64,000 nucleotides of DNA, taken from Micromonospora coriariae. Lineage in GTDB: Bacteria; Actinomycetota; Actinomycetes; Mycobacteriales; Micromonosporaceae. Of this stretch, positions 48,245-56,706 are shown piece by piece. Each line of letters opens with the position of its first letter. Position 1 is the stretch's first letter. Under the pieces are notes generated by a model. The model made no database searches, was not told the DNA's origin, and saw nothing but the letters and a program-made list of their open reading frames with translations. The stretch lies in contig NZ_LT607412.1 of NCBI RefSeq assembly GCF_900091455.1, positions 3,224,001 through 3,288,000 of the forward strand, written 5' to 3'. Made by a program: the position numbers and the translations under genes.

Positions 48245-49318
48245 ATGACCCCCGGTAGCACCTCAGGTGCTCCGGGGGTCGTCGTCGTCACCGGGGTCGG
48301 CCGCTACCTGGGCGCCCACGTGGCGGCCCGGCTGGCCGCCGACCCGCGCATCGAGCGGGTCATCGGGGTGGACGCGCCCGAACCCGGCGCCGAGTTCACC
48401 GATCTGCTGGACCGCGTCGAACGGATCCGCGTCGACGCCGGCTCGCTCGGCGGGCTCCTCGCCGACCTGGACGTCGACGCGGTGGTGCACCTCGCGCTGG
48501 TCAGCGCCGCCGACCCGCAGCACGGCGGCCGGTCGGCCATGAAGGACCAGAACGTCATCGGCACCATGCAACTGCTCGCCGCCTGCCAACGGGCACCCCG
48601 GCTGCGCAAGCTGGTGGTCCGCTCGTCGACCGCCGCGTACGGCGTGTCGTTCCGGGACCCGGCGGTGTTCACCGAGGAGACCGAGCCGCGCGAGGTGCCG
48701 CGCGGCGGGTTCGGCCGCGACATCCTCGACGTCGAGGGGTACGTCCGCGGCTTCCGGCGTCGCCGGTCCGACGTCACCGCGACGGTGCTGCGCTTCGCGC
48801 CGTTCATCGGCTCGACCGCCGACACGACGTTGACCCGCTACTTCGCCCAGCCGCTGGTGCCCACTGTCTTCGGCCGCGATCCCCGCCTGCAGTTCCTGCA
48901 CTTCGACGACGCGTTGGAGGTGCTGCACCGGTCGATCGTGGAGGATCACCCCGGCACCTACAACGTCGCCGGGCCGGGGGTGCTCTCCCTGTCCCAGGCG
49001 ATCCGGCGGGCCGGTCGTGTGGCCGTCCCGGTGCTGGAGCCGGGCCTCTCCGGTGCGGCCGCGCTGGCCCGCAGCATGGGCTTCGGCCGCTACGGCCTGG
49101 ACCAGGTCGACCTCTTCGTGCACGGCCGGGTGGTCGACACCACCCGGCTGGAGCGCGAGTACGGCTTCACGCCGCGCTCCACCGCCGCGGCCTTCGACGA
49201 CTTCATCCGCGCCCACCACGGAGGCGTCGTGGTCACCCGGGATCACCTGGCCGCCGCCGAGCAGCTCGTCCTGGACGGCATCCGGCAGGTCCGCTCGGCG
49301 ATTCGGGAGCGGTCGTGA
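48245..49318 (+). CDS. NAD-dependent epimerase/dehydratase family protein (GalE2-like)
   Basis: 357 residues of the extended SDR fold: N-terminal V-V-V-T-G-V-G-R-Y-L-G cofactor loop (G-x-x-G-x-x-G altered to G-V-G-R-Y-L-G), V-R-S-S-T-A-A-Y-G and a later Y-N-V-A-G-P. The catalytic Y-x-x-x-K is not intact: where it is expected the sequence reads D-I-L-D-V-E-G-Y-V-R, so epimerase activity is doubtful. In M. tuberculosis the gene at this place is galE2. ATG at 48245 is preferred to a GTG nine bases earlier. GTGA overlap with the next gene. Confidence 0.75.
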   Translation: MTPGSTSGAPGVVVVTGVGRYLGAHVAARLAADPRIERVIGVDAPEPGAEFTDLLDRVERIRVDAGSLGGLLADLDVDAVVHLALVSAADPQHGGRSAMKDQNVIGTMQLLAACQRAPRLRKLVVRSSTAAYGVSFRDPAVFTEETEPREVPRGGFGRDILDVEGYVRGFRRRRSDVTATVLRFAPFIGSTADTTLTRYFAQPLVPTVFGRDPRLQFLHFDDALEVLHRSIVEDHPGTYNVAGPGVLSLSQAIRRAGRVAVPVLEPGLSGAAALARSMGFGRYGLDQVDLFVHGRVVDTTRLEREYGFTPRSTAAAFDDFIRAHHGGVVVTRDHLAAAEQLVLDGIRQVRSAIRERS

Positions 49319-50421
49319 CCGGGGCGGGGGAGGGGCGTGACCCGGCGGGCATCGGGCGGTTCGACGTACCGCAGGGGCCGGTCGCGCCAGCCGTGGAGCC
49401 GGCGCGGCGCAACGGACACCGACCGACGGCCCCGTTTGCGCCGACCCCGGCGGCGGCTGACGAGGTCGACACCGCGGCCACCGACGAGCCGGCCGGCGGC
49501 CCGGCCACCGACGAACCGGCGGGTCCGGCCACCGACGGCGCGCCGGGTGGCACCGAGCCGGCCGTTCCGGATCGGCCGGGTGACCACTGGGACCGGAAGG
49601 TCGCGAACGGCCTCTCGTTCCTGCGCCGACGGCTCTCCGGCGACTACGAGGTCGACGAGTTCGGCTTCGATCCGGAGCTGACCGACGCGGTCTTCCACCC
49701 GCTGCTGCGGCTGCTCTACCGGGACTGGTTCCGCACCGAGGTCAGCGGGGTGGAGCACGTGCCCGTCGACGGGCCCGCCCTGGTGGTCGGCAACCACTCG
49801 GGCACTGTGGCGCTGGACGCGTTGATCCTCTCGGCGGCGCTGCACGACAAGCACCCGGCTCGTCGCTACCTGCGCCTGCTCGGCGCGGACCTGGTCTTCC
49901 GAATGCCGGTGGTGTCGGAGATCGCCCGCAAGACCGGTGGCACGGTGGCCTGCAACCCGGACGCCGAGCGGCTGCTCCGCGGCGGCGACCTGGTCGGTGT
50001 CTTCCCCGAGGGCTTCAAGGGCGTCGGCAAGCTCTACGCCGACCGGTACAAGCTGCAACGGTTCGGCCGGGGCGGCTTCGTCTCGGCGGCGCTGCGCACC
50101 GGCACCCCGATCGTGCCGGTCGCCATCGTCGGCGGCGAGGAGATCTATCCGATGCTCGCCGACATCAAGCCTCTCGCGCGGCTTCTCAAGCTGCCGTACT
50201 TCCCGGTCACGCCGACCTTCCCGTGGCTCGGGCCGCTGGGCATGGTGCCGCTGCCCAGCAAGTGGCTGATCCAGTTCTGCCCACCGATCCCGACCGCGCA
50301 CCTGACCGACTCGGCGGACGATCCGCTTGTGGTCTTCAACCTCGCCGACCAGGTGCGGGAGACCATCCAGCAGACCCTGCACACGCTGCTGGAGCGGCGA
50401 CCGGACCCGTTCGGCCCCTGA
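49315..50421 (+). CDS. Lysophospholipid acyltransferase family protein (Rv0502-like)
   Basis: 368 residues: a ~90-residue Ala/Pro/Thr-rich linker first, then an LPLAT domain. The H161-x-x-x-x-x-x-D168 (N-H-S-G-T-V-A-L-D) motif replaces the canonical HX4D, a spacing seen in the MGAT-like branch; block III F-P-E-G-F-K-G-V-G-K is typical and P-I-V-P-V-A-I-V-G follows. Likely acylates a lipid intermediate at the membrane surface. Translationally coupled to the epimerase-like gene. Rv0501-Rv0502 show the same pairing. Confidence 0.8.
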   Translation: MTGAGEGRDPAGIGRFDVPQGPVAPAVEPARRNGHRPTAPFAPTPAAADEVDTAATDEPAGGPATDEPAGPATDGAPGGTEPAVPDRPGDHWDRKVANGLSFLRRRLSGDYEVDEFGFDPELTDAVFHPLLRLLYRDWFRTEVSGVEHVPVDGPALVVGNHSGTVALDALILSAALHDKHPARRYLRLLGADLVFRMPVVSEIARKTGGTVACNPDAERLLRGGDLVGVFPEGFKGVGKLYADRYKLQRFGRGGFVSAALRTGTPIVPVAIVGGEEIYPMLADIKPLARLLKLPYFPVTPTFPWLGPLGMVPLPSKWLIQFCPPIPTAHLTDSADDPLVVFNLADQVRETIQQTLHTLLERRPDPFGP

Positions 50422-50431
50422 GCGGGTCGGG

Positions 50432-51301
50432 TCAGCCGCTGCGGCGGCGGCGCTGCAACGCCAGGCCGCCGGCGACCACGCCGGCGACCAGACCGGCCGC
50501 CGCGGTCGACGGTACGGCGATCTTGACGGCACGGCGGCCGGTGCGGAAGTCCCGCACCTCCCAGCCGCGCTGCCGCGCCTGCCGCAGCAGGGTGCCGTCC
50601 GGATTGACCGCTACCGCCCGCCCCACGGCGGAGAGCAGCGGCAGGTCGTTGGCCGAGTCGCTGTAGGCCGCGCAGCGGGTCAGGTCCAGTCGCTCCACTG
50701 CGGCGAGCTGGGTGACCGCCTCGGCCTTCGCCGGCCCGTGCATGAGGTCGCCCACCAGCCGCCCGGTGTACGCCCCGTCCACCACCTCGGCCACCGTGCC
50801 GATGGCGCCGGTCAGGCCGAGCCGGGTGGCGATCACCCGTCCGATCTCCACCGGGGCGGCGCTGACCAGCCAGACACGCTGGCCAGCGTCCAGGTGGCGC
50901 TGGGCGAGTTGGTGGGTGCCGGCCCAGATCCGGGGAGCCATCAGCTCGTCGAAGATCTCCTCCGTGAGGCGTTCCACGTCGTCCACCCGCCAGCCCTCGA
51001 CGAAGGCGAGCGCGGCCTCCTTGGCCTGGGACATGTCACCGGCGTGCTCCCGGGCCAGCAACCGGAACCGGAGCTGCTGCCAGGCGAACCGGGCAAGGTC
51101 GGCGCTTGTGAAGTAGTTCCGGGCGGCGAGGCCGCGGGCGAACCAGTAGATCGACGCGCCCTGCATCATCGTGTTGTCCACGTCGAAGAACGCCGCTGCG
51201 GTCGGGTCTGGCGCGGTCGCCGGAGCCAGCTCGGTCTCCGCCCAACCGGCGGTGTGACCATGGACGTCGGTGCTGACCGTCACCTTGCGGCTGCGGGCCA
51301 C
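50432..51301 (-). CDS. HAD-IB phosphatase with C-terminal membrane helix (SerB1-like)
   Basis: 289 residues. HAD motif I F-F-D40-V-D42-N-T, motif II V-S-A-A-P, motif III K-x-E-A and motif IV Y-S-D-S-A-N-D-L-P-L-L, the pattern of SerB-like HAD-IB hydrolases. A hydrophobic helix close to the C terminus (about 268-284, A-A-G-L-V-A-G-V-V-A-G-G-L-A) suggests membrane attachment. Rv0505c (annotated serB1) lies here in mycobacteria. Substrate is not fixed; phosphoserine or phospholipid-like headgroups are possible. Convergent with the acyltransferase gene. Confidence 0.85.
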   Translation of the reverse strand: MARSRKVTVSTDVHGHTAGWAETELAPATAPDPTAAAFFDVDNTMMQGASIYWFARGLAARNYFTSADLARFAWQQLRFRLLAREHAGDMSQAKEAALAFVEGWRVDDVERLTEEIFDELMAPRIWAGTHQLAQRHLDAGQRVWLVSAAPVEIGRVIATRLGLTGAIGTVAEVVDGAYTGRLVGDLMHGPAKAEAVTQLAAVERLDLTRCAAYSDSANDLPLLSAVGRAVAVNPDGTLLRQARQRGWEVRDFRTGRRAVKIAVPSTAAAGLVAGVVAGGLALQRRRRSG

Positions 51302-51451
51302 GCGTCTCCCTTCCTCGCCAGCTGCGATGGATGCCTTCAGCGAGGGTAGCCGGCCAGCATGGTCGGTCGGCCGGGCAGACAGCGAACTGTGGCACGACCG
51401 GCCGGACCTGCGGTATGGGAGTGGCCGGGGCGGCTGACCGCCCCGGGTGGG

Positions 51452-52330
51452 TCAGCGGGTGCCGGGGCAGGCGGACGGCGCGGGGCCCAGGGCGTCGCTG
51501 GCCGCCGGCGCCGGCAGGCCGCAGGCGATCGCCGCGCGCAGCGCGTCCGAGCGCTCCCGGATGCTGTCCAGCAGCACCAGCGAACGCCGGGTGCGCTCCC
51601 GGTCGGCCCGGGTGGCCCCGTCGAGCAGGTTGCCCACCGCTCGGCGCTGGCCAGCGACGAAGGTGTTTACGGTGTCCAGGCTGGCCGGCTCGGCCCGCTG
51701 CACGGCGGCGGCGGTGAGCAGGCGCACACCCTGCCGGGTGTCGGCGTCCATGTCGTCGAGGACCGCGCTGTAGCCGATCCGGTCACCGCGCAGCTCGGCG
51801 GCCTCGCCGAGTCGGGTGCGGGCGAAGTCCAGGAAGAGCTGACCGCGGCTGATGTCGGAGCTGGCCAGGGCCAACTGGGCCCGCTCGGTCGAGCGCTTCA
51901 TCCCGTACAGCGCGTCGCCGGGGACGGCGTTCTCGCTGGCCGCGGAGATGCCGGAGACGGCGATGGCGCCGGCCGCGATGCCGATCAGGATCGCGCCCCG
52001 GGCGCGGGCCCGGCGGGCGGTGACCGCCGGAAGCAGCGAGGCGCGGGTGGTGCTGGCGGGACGCGTGGTGGCCGGTTCCCCGGCCGGTGGGGTAGCGCCC
52101 AGCCCTTCCCGCACGGCGGTGGCGAGCAGCATCGCCCGCAGGCCGGTGCGGAAGTCGGGGTCCACCTCGACCGCCGGTGGATCGACGCTGAGTCGCTGGC
52201 CCACTGCGACGAGTGGGGCGAGCTGGCCATCCGCCCGGGACCGGACGTGGTGCCGCCGGCCGCCGTTGGCCTCGTCGAGAAGCTGCGCGAAGCGCTCGGC
52301 GCGCCGGCGGGAGAAGAGGATGTCGTCCAC
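51452..52330 (-). CDS. rsbN: Anti-sigma factor RsbN-like membrane protein (DUF5667)
   Basis: 292 residues: N-terminal ~85 residues cytoplasmic (F-S-R-R-R-A-E-R-F-A-Q-L-L-D-E-A) for sigma binding, a membrane helix at about 115-135 (I-L-I-G-I-A-A-G-A-I-A-V), and a long DUF5667 domain outside with A-V-P-G-D-A-L-Y-G-M-K-R. In Streptomyces RsbN is the dedicated anti-sigma factor of BldN and is encoded just after bldN, as here. GTG at 52330 is backed by AGGAGGT 7 nt upstream. A sigma-BldN-like promoter precedes it (52487-52515), so negative feedback is likely. Confidence 0.85.
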   Translation of the reverse strand: MDDILFSRRRAERFAQLLDEANGGRRHHVRSRADGQLAPLVAVGQRLSVDPPAVEVDPDFRTGLRAMLLATAVREGLGATPPAGEPATTRPASTTRASLLPAVTARRARARGAILIGIAAGAIAVSGISAASENAVPGDALYGMKRSTERAQLALASSDISRGQLFLDFARTRLGEAAELRGDRIGYSAVLDDMDADTRQGVRLLTAAAVQRAEPASLDTVNTFVAGQRRAVGNLLDGATRADRERTRRSLVLLDSIRERSDALRAAIACGLPAPAASDALGPAPSACPGTR

Positions 52331-52486
52331 CGCAGGCACCTCCTCTCGCTGGTCACGGCCGGTCGGCCGCCGTCGTTGCCAGCGACCGGGCGGCAGTGTG
52401 ACACCACGGAGGTGAGGCCCCGTCCGGCATGCCGGTCGGACCTCGGTGACCCGGGCCTGCCGGGGCAACCACCGGTCGCACCCGGA

Positions 52487-52515
52487 GAAACGCCGTGGAC
52501 CGGGCACGGGTTACG
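52487..52515 (-). promoter_or_regulatory. Candidate ECF (sigma-BldN) promoter of rsbN
   Basis: Minus-strand CGTAAC (52515-52510), 17-nt spacer, CGTTTC (52492-52487). GTAAC/CGTT elements are ECF-type, and rsbN is a known sigma-BldN target in Streptomyces. Confidence 0.5.
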
Positions 52516-52532
52516 GGCCTGGCGGGGCGGAA

Positions 52533-52547
52533 ATCACAGAAAGTGAT
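52533..52547. promoter_or_regulatory. Short inverted repeat ATCAC-N5-GTGAT
   Basis: Located between the bldN stop and the ECF-type promoter of rsbN; possible regulator site or part of the bldN 3' structure. Confidence 0.3.
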
Positions 52548-52558
52548 CGTCGTCACCA

Positions 52559-52610
52559 GGCGGGACCGACTGAGCTGCCCGGACGTCGATCGACGCCCAT
52601 CGGTCCCGCC
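52559..52610 (-). terminator. Hairpin downstream of bldN
   Basis: GGCGGGACCGA (52559-52569) / TCGGTCCCGCC (52600-52610), 11-bp stem with a 30-nt loop containing CGTCGATCGACG. It can separate bldN transcription from rsbN. Confidence 0.5.
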
Positions 52611-52618
52611 GAAAGAAA

Positions 52619-53569
52619 CTACGGCTGGAAGCCGTCGGGCAGGAGTCGGGCCAGCGCGCGGACCGCCCGGTACTGGAGGGCCTTGATGGCGCCCTCGTTC
52701 TTGCCCATCGCCCGGGCCGTCTCGGCGACCGAGAAGCCCTGGAGGAATCGGAGCACGATGCACTCCTGCTGCTCCGGATTGAGCTGCTTCACGGCGGTGA
52801 GCAGGGCGACGTTGGTGATGTGCTCGACCACCGCCGCCTCCGGGCTGCCCTCCGGGCCCCGGTCCTCCCGGTCGGCGTCGAGGACGTCGCCGGTGGTGAC
52901 CTCCAGCCGGTACCGGCCGGACTTGAAGTGGTCCGCGACCAGGTTGCGGGCGATGGTCACCAGCCAGGCGCCGAGGTCGCGGCCCTGCCAGGTGAAGCTG
53001 CTGATCCGCTTGAGCGCGCGGAGGAAGGTGTCCGAGGTGAGATCCTCGGCGAGCTGCCGGTTGCCGACCCGGAAGTAGACGAACCGGAACACGGTGTCCA
53101 CGTACCGGTCGTAGATCAGGCCGAACGCCTCGGACTCGCCGGCCTGGGCCCGCTCGATCAGCGTCCAGACCTCGGTGGCCGGGTCGGACGGATCCGGTCG
53201 GCTCGGAAAGCCGGTCGGGGTGGTGGTGGCCGGCACCGCCGGGATCACCGCCGTCTCGCCCGCGGACGGGTCGGTGGTCGTCGCCGGCGTGTCGCTGACC
53301 CGTCGTCCCTGGACCGGCATGGTCGGCCGGGCCGGCACGGCGACCCGGCCCCCGGCCGGCTTCGCGTTCCCGCCGGGCACCCCCGGTCGTGGTGGCGGCT
53401 CATTGTGGTGTGGCCTGTTGCGAATCCGCTTGGCTGTCCCGTCGCCCCGCACGGCGGTGCTGTGCGGCTCGTCCATCGGGGCGCGGGCCGCCGGCCGCTC
53501 GTTGACCTGGGCACGGGTCGTCTGACCGGTCAGGCCGACCGGGCGCTCCGCGTAACCGAAGGTGGTCAC
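52619..53569 (-). CDS. bldN: ECF sigma factor BldN-like
   Basis: 316 residues. Sigma region 2 (A-Q-A-G-E-S-E-A-F-G-L-I-Y-D-R-Y, then L-A-E-D-L-T-S-D-T-F, F-T-W-Q-G-R-D-L-G-A-W-L-V-T-I-A-R-N-L-V-A-D-H) and region 4 (L-N-P-E-Q-Q-E-C-I-V-L-R-F-L-Q-G, K-N-E-G-A-I-K-A-L-Q-Y-R-A-V-R) agree strongly with Streptomyces BldN, which drives morphological-development genes. A ~135-residue Pro-rich extension precedes region 2; Streptomyces BldN also has a pro-sequence that is cut off. The GTG overlaps the stop of an upstream 51-codon leader frame (GTGA). Starts further upstream are possible. Confidence 0.85.
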   Translation of the reverse strand: MTTFGYAERPVGLTGQTTRAQVNERPAARAPMDEPHSTAVRGDGTAKRIRNRPHHNEPPPRPGVPGGNAKPAGGRVAVPARPTMPVQGRRVSDTPATTTDPSAGETAVIPAVPATTTPTGFPSRPDPSDPATEVWTLIERAQAGESEAFGLIYDRYVDTVFRFVYFRVGNRQLAEDLTSDTFLRALKRISSFTWQGRDLGAWLVTIARNLVADHFKSGRYRLEVTTGDVLDADREDRGPEGSPEAAVVEHITNVALLTAVKQLNPEQQECIVLRFLQGFSVAETARAMGKNEGAIKALQYRAVRALARLLPDGFQP

Positions 53570-53721
53570 CGCGTCGCCCCCGTCCCGTCGGTCGCCGGGC
53601 GGGCCGGTCTGCGGGTCGTCGGTGCGGACCGACCGGGCTTCCGGTCGGGCAGGACGGTTCCGGGGTGTGCCGACGGGCGGCAGTTCCCCTTGAGGTGCTG
53701 GTCCAATGCGCTCACAGGCAC
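53566..53721 (-). CDS. Leader ORF translationally coupled to bldN
   Basis: 51 residues, V-P-V-S-A-L-D-Q-H-L-K-G at the start, then Pro/Arg-rich. Supported only by context: AGGAGG 5 nt before its GTG (the best ribosome-binding site in this area) and a TGA that overlaps the bldN GTG. Alternatively bldN itself could start at 53755 and the frame is chance. I do not recognise the peptide. Confidence 0.4.
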   Translation of the reverse strand: MPVSALDQHLKGNCRPSAHPGTVLPDRKPGRSAPTTRRPARPATDGTGATR

Positions 53722-53782
53722 GGGGGCCTCCTCGGGCTGAGGGGTGTCGACTCACGGCAAATGGGGTGAGCCGACCCGAGTG

Positions 53783-53788
53783 ATGATA
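53783..53788 (-). promoter_or_regulatory. Possible -10 element of the bldN transcript
   Basis: Minus-strand TATCAT about 62 nt upstream of the leader start. The rest of 53789-54126 shows no gene I can support. Confidence 0.35.
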
Positions 53789-54144
53789 GGGCCAACGTCA
53801 CCCGCGCGTGGCAAGTCCGTTACACAGGGCGGAAGTATTTCCCGCTCAATCGCGCCGTCGGCGGACCCGTTGTCCGTCGTGTGCGTTTGACTTTCGAGCG
53901 GCGCGGCGATCCAGGATGGATTCCCTGGTCGAGGGCGCATTGGCCGTTCGGCTGGCCCGCCCCGTCGGGTGGTCGGTGTGGGCCCGTCCGAACGCCGGTG
54001 AATGGCGTCACCCGTCCCATCGACAGGACCTGATCGGATCGTCGGTGGCACAAAGGTCGGTCCCGTGGGCGGGACTGACACCGCCCCCCGGTCCGGGCGC
54101 CGGGGCGTGGCCTGGCGCCGCCCGCTGTGCCAGACTCGATCACC

Positions 54145-55779
54145 GTGCAGGACGCATCGGCAAACCCCGCGCCGAACCTCGCCGACCGGGTCCACCGGGC
54201 GGCTCTTGACCACGGCGACCGTGCCGCGCTGCACTGGCGTGACCGGACGCTCAGCTGGTCCGAACTGGACGCCGCGGTGGACTCCACAGCGCACGCGCTG
54301 ACCGCCACCGCACCGCCCACCGACCCGGGCGGTACGCCACCACGCGTCGCGATCGCGCTGCCCAACACCCTGGACTTCGTCGTCAGCTGGCTCGGCGCGC
54401 TGCGCGCCGGGCTGGTCGCGGTGCCGGTCAACCCCGGCTTCACCGCCCCGGAGCTGCGGCACGTGCTGGCCGACTCCGGCGCGTCGGTGCTGATCGGCAC
54501 CGAGCGGGTCCGGGGCCTGGTCGCCGAGGTGGCCGCCGAGCTGCCCGCGCTCACCGCCGTGCACGGCACGCCGCCCCACTCGGTCGACGACGTACCGGAG
54601 CCGCCGGCACGCCCACGCCGGGGCGGTGCCGACCTGGCCGTACTGCTCTACACCTCCGGCACCGAGGGCCGGCCCAAGGGCGCGATGCTCTCGCACCGCG
54701 CGCTGCTGGCCAACCACGAGCAGGTGGGCCGGATCGAGCCGCAGGTGGTCGGTCCGGAGGACACCGTGCTCCTGGCCCTGCCGCTGTTCCACGCGTACGG
54801 GCTCAACTCGGGGCTCGGCGCGGTCGTCCACCATGGCGCCACCGGCGTGCTGCTCGACGAGCCGGGGCCCGCGGCGGGGCTCGACGAGATCGCCCGGCAC
54901 CGGGTCAGCGTGCTGGTCGGCGTACCGTCGATGTTCCTGGCCTGGGCCGGCGCGGCGGAGGTCCGCGCGGCGACCGCCTCCGTCCGGGTGGCGGTCTGCG
55001 GCGCGGCGCCGCTCGAGCCGGCGGTCGCGGCGCGCTTCACCGAGGCCACCGGTCATCCGGTGCACATCGGGTACGGCCTCACCGAGACCGCGCCGGTGCT
55101 CACCTCCACCCTGGTCGGCGGGGTGGCCAAGGCCGGCTCGATCGGTCGGCCGCTGCCCGGTGTCCGGTTGCGCCTGGTCGGCGCGGACGGCACGGACCTC
55201 TGGCGCGACGGCCTGCCCACCCCCGACGAGGATCCGGACGAGCTGGACATCTCCGACGCGGCGCCGGGCACCGACCCGGGGCAGATCGTGGTGCGCGGCC
55301 CCAACCTCTTCACCGGCTACTGGCCGGACGGCCGGGACGGCCCGGACGCCGACGGGTGGTGGGGGACCGGCGACGTCGCGTACGCCGACGAGGACGGCGA
55401 CCTCTTCCTGGTCGACCGGCTCGGCGAGCTGATCCTGGTCAACGGGTTCAACGTCTATCCGCACGAGGTCGAGCTGGTGCTCGCCGGGCACCCCGGGGTG
55501 GCCGAGTCCGCCGTACTGGGTGTGCCGCATCCCCGGACCGGCGAGACTGTCCGGGCGTACGTGGTGCCGGCGCCGGGGCGGCAGGTGACCGGCGAGGAAC
55601 TGCTCGCCCACTGCGCGCGGAACCTGGCCCGGTTCAAGTGCCCGACCGCTGTCGAGTTCGTCGACGCCCTGCCGCACTCGGCGATCGGCAAGGTACGCAA
55701 GGCCCAGCTCCGGTCGGCGACGCCGGCCGACCCGCCGGCGAACGCTGACACCCGCACGGAGGTAACCGATGTCCACTGA
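54145..55779 (+). CDS. Acyl-CoA synthetase (AMP-forming ligase)
   Basis: 544 residues, adenylate-forming ANL superfamily. A3 P-loop L-L-Y-T-S-G-T-E-G-R-P-K-G-A, Y-G-L-T-E-T-A-P A5 motif, A7 G-D-V-A-Y, A8 R-L-G-E-L-I-L-V-N-G-F-N-V-Y-P-H-E and A10 Lys in A-I-G-K-V-R-K are all present. It activates a carboxylic acid to its CoA thioester, fatty or aromatic, substrate unknown. GTG at 54145 follows a CAGACT -10-like box by 8 nt; a GTG at 54127 in frame is equally possible and adds six residues. The 3' end overlaps the glutaredoxin gene. Confidence 0.88.
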   Translation: MQDASANPAPNLADRVHRAALDHGDRAALHWRDRTLSWSELDAAVDSTAHALTATAPPTDPGGTPPRVAIALPNTLDFVVSWLGALRAGLVAVPVNPGFTAPELRHVLADSGASVLIGTERVRGLVAEVAAELPALTAVHGTPPHSVDDVPEPPARPRRGGADLAVLLYTSGTEGRPKGAMLSHRALLANHEQVGRIEPQVVGPEDTVLLALPLFHAYGLNSGLGAVVHHGATGVLLDEPGPAAGLDEIARHRVSVLVGVPSMFLAWAGAAEVRAATASVRVAVCGAAPLEPAVAARFTEATGHPVHIGYGLTETAPVLTSTLVGGVAKAGSIGRPLPGVRLRLVGADGTDLWRDGLPTPDEDPDELDISDAAPGTDPGQIVVRGPNLFTGYWPDGRDGPDADGWWGTGDVAYADEDGDLFLVDRLGELILVNGFNVYPHEVELVLAGHPGVAESAVLGVPHPRTGETVRAYVVPAPGRQVTGEELLAHCARNLARFKCPTAVEFVDALPHSAIGKVRKAQLRSATPADPPANADTRTEVTDVH

Positions 55780-56023
55780 CGCCCGGCTCGCCCTCATCAC
55801 CCGTCCCGGCTGCCATCTGTGCGACGACGCCAAGGCGGCGCTCGACCGGGTGGTGGCGGTCACCGGGGACAAGTGGGTCGAGTGGGACGTCACCGGGGAC
55901 GAGGAGCTGGAGCGGGAGTACGGGGACCGGCTGCCGGTGGTGATGCTCGACGGCAAGGAGCACGGCTACTGGCGGGTGGAGGAGGAACGGCTGCTGCGGG
56001 ACCTGACCACGCCGCAGCTCTGA
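55769..56023 (+). CDS. Glutaredoxin-like protein (Rv0508-like)
   Basis: 84 residues with the thioredoxin-fold start L-A-L-I-T-R-P-G-C15-H-L-C18 and cis-Pro region D-R-L-P-V-V-M-L-D-G-K. The C-x-x-C is the redox pair; mycothiol, whose first biosynthetic gene is in the window, may be its reductant. Overlaps the ligase gene by 11 bp. In M. tuberculosis the same small protein (Rv0508) sits immediately before hemA. Confidence 0.85.
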   Translation: MSTDARLALITRPGCHLCDDAKAALDRVVAVTGDKWVEWDVTGDEELEREYGDRLPVVMLDGKEHGYWRVEEERLLRDLTTPQL

Positions 56024-56031
56024 GCGGTGCC

Positions 56032-56037
56032 TATGGT
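56032..56037 (+). promoter_or_regulatory. leaderless -10 hexamer for the HAD gene
   Basis: TATGGT, 6 nt before the ATG at 56044. Confidence 0.45.
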
Positions 56038-56043
56038 GCTCTG

Positions 56044-56706
56044 ATGACCCCTGCACGCCCCCACCTGGTGTGGGACTGGAACGGCACCCTGCTCAACGAC
56101 CTCAGCCTGGTGGTCGCGGCCACCAACGTGGCGTTCGCCAGCGTGGGCGGGCCGGTGGTCACCTCCGACGAGCACCGGGTGCGGTTCCGTCGGCCGATCG
56201 CCGAGTACTACGCCGAGGTGCTCGGCCAGGCCGTGGACGACGACGAGTTCGGCCGGCTGGACCGGATCTTCCACGACGCGTACCGCAGCGGGTTGACCAC
56301 CTGCGAGCTGGCCGCCGACGCGCGGACCGCGATGGCCGCCTGGCCGGGCAGCCAGAGCCTGCTCTCCATGTGGTTCCACGAGGAGCTGGTGCCCACCGTG
56401 CACACCTACGGGTTGACCGGTCACTTCACCCGGGTGGACGGGCTGCGGGCCACTGTCGGCGGCGACCGCAAGGCCGAGTCGCTCGAGCGGCACCTGGCCG
56501 AGCTGGGCGTGGACGGCGCGTCGGTGATGCTGATCGGCGACTCCATCGACGACGCGGACGCGGCGCTCGCGGTGGGTGGTCGGGCGGTGCTCTACACCGG
56601 CGGGTTCACCGACCCGGCCCGGCTGCGGGCCTCCGGTCACCCGGTCGCCGACACCCTCACCGACGCCGTGGCCCTGGCCCAGGAGGTCAGTTCCGCAGGT
56701 AGGTGA
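56044..56706 (+). CDS. HAD-superfamily hydrolase (phosphoglycolate phosphatase-like)
   Basis: 220 residues. Motif I is V-W-D11-W-N13-G-T-L, where Asn replaces the second Asp of D-x-D; motif III K is in G-G-D-R-K-A-E-S and motif IV is M-L-I-G-D-S-I-D-D. The cap (about 18-85) is alpha-helical. The D-W-N-G-T-L variant occurs in a known subset of HAD phosphatases, so activity is possible. The last 20 bp overlap the convergent response-regulator gene. Confidence 0.8.
   Translation: MTPARPHLVWDWNGTLLNDLSLVVAATNVAFASVGGPVVTSDEHRVRFRRPIAEYYAEVLGQAVDDDEFGRLDRIFHDAYRSGLTTCELAADARTAMAAWPGSQSLLSMWFHEELVPTVHTYGLTGHFTRVDGLRATVGGDRKAESLERHLAELGVDGASVMLIGDSIDDADAALAVGGRAVLYTGGFTDPARLRASGHPVADTLTDAVALAQEVSSAGR

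Noticed and set aside
53755..53755. bldN start at the GTG near 53755
   Set aside because: No ribosome-binding site is seen there, whereas the leader has AGGAGG and couples to the GTG at 53569; left as an alternative, not excluded.
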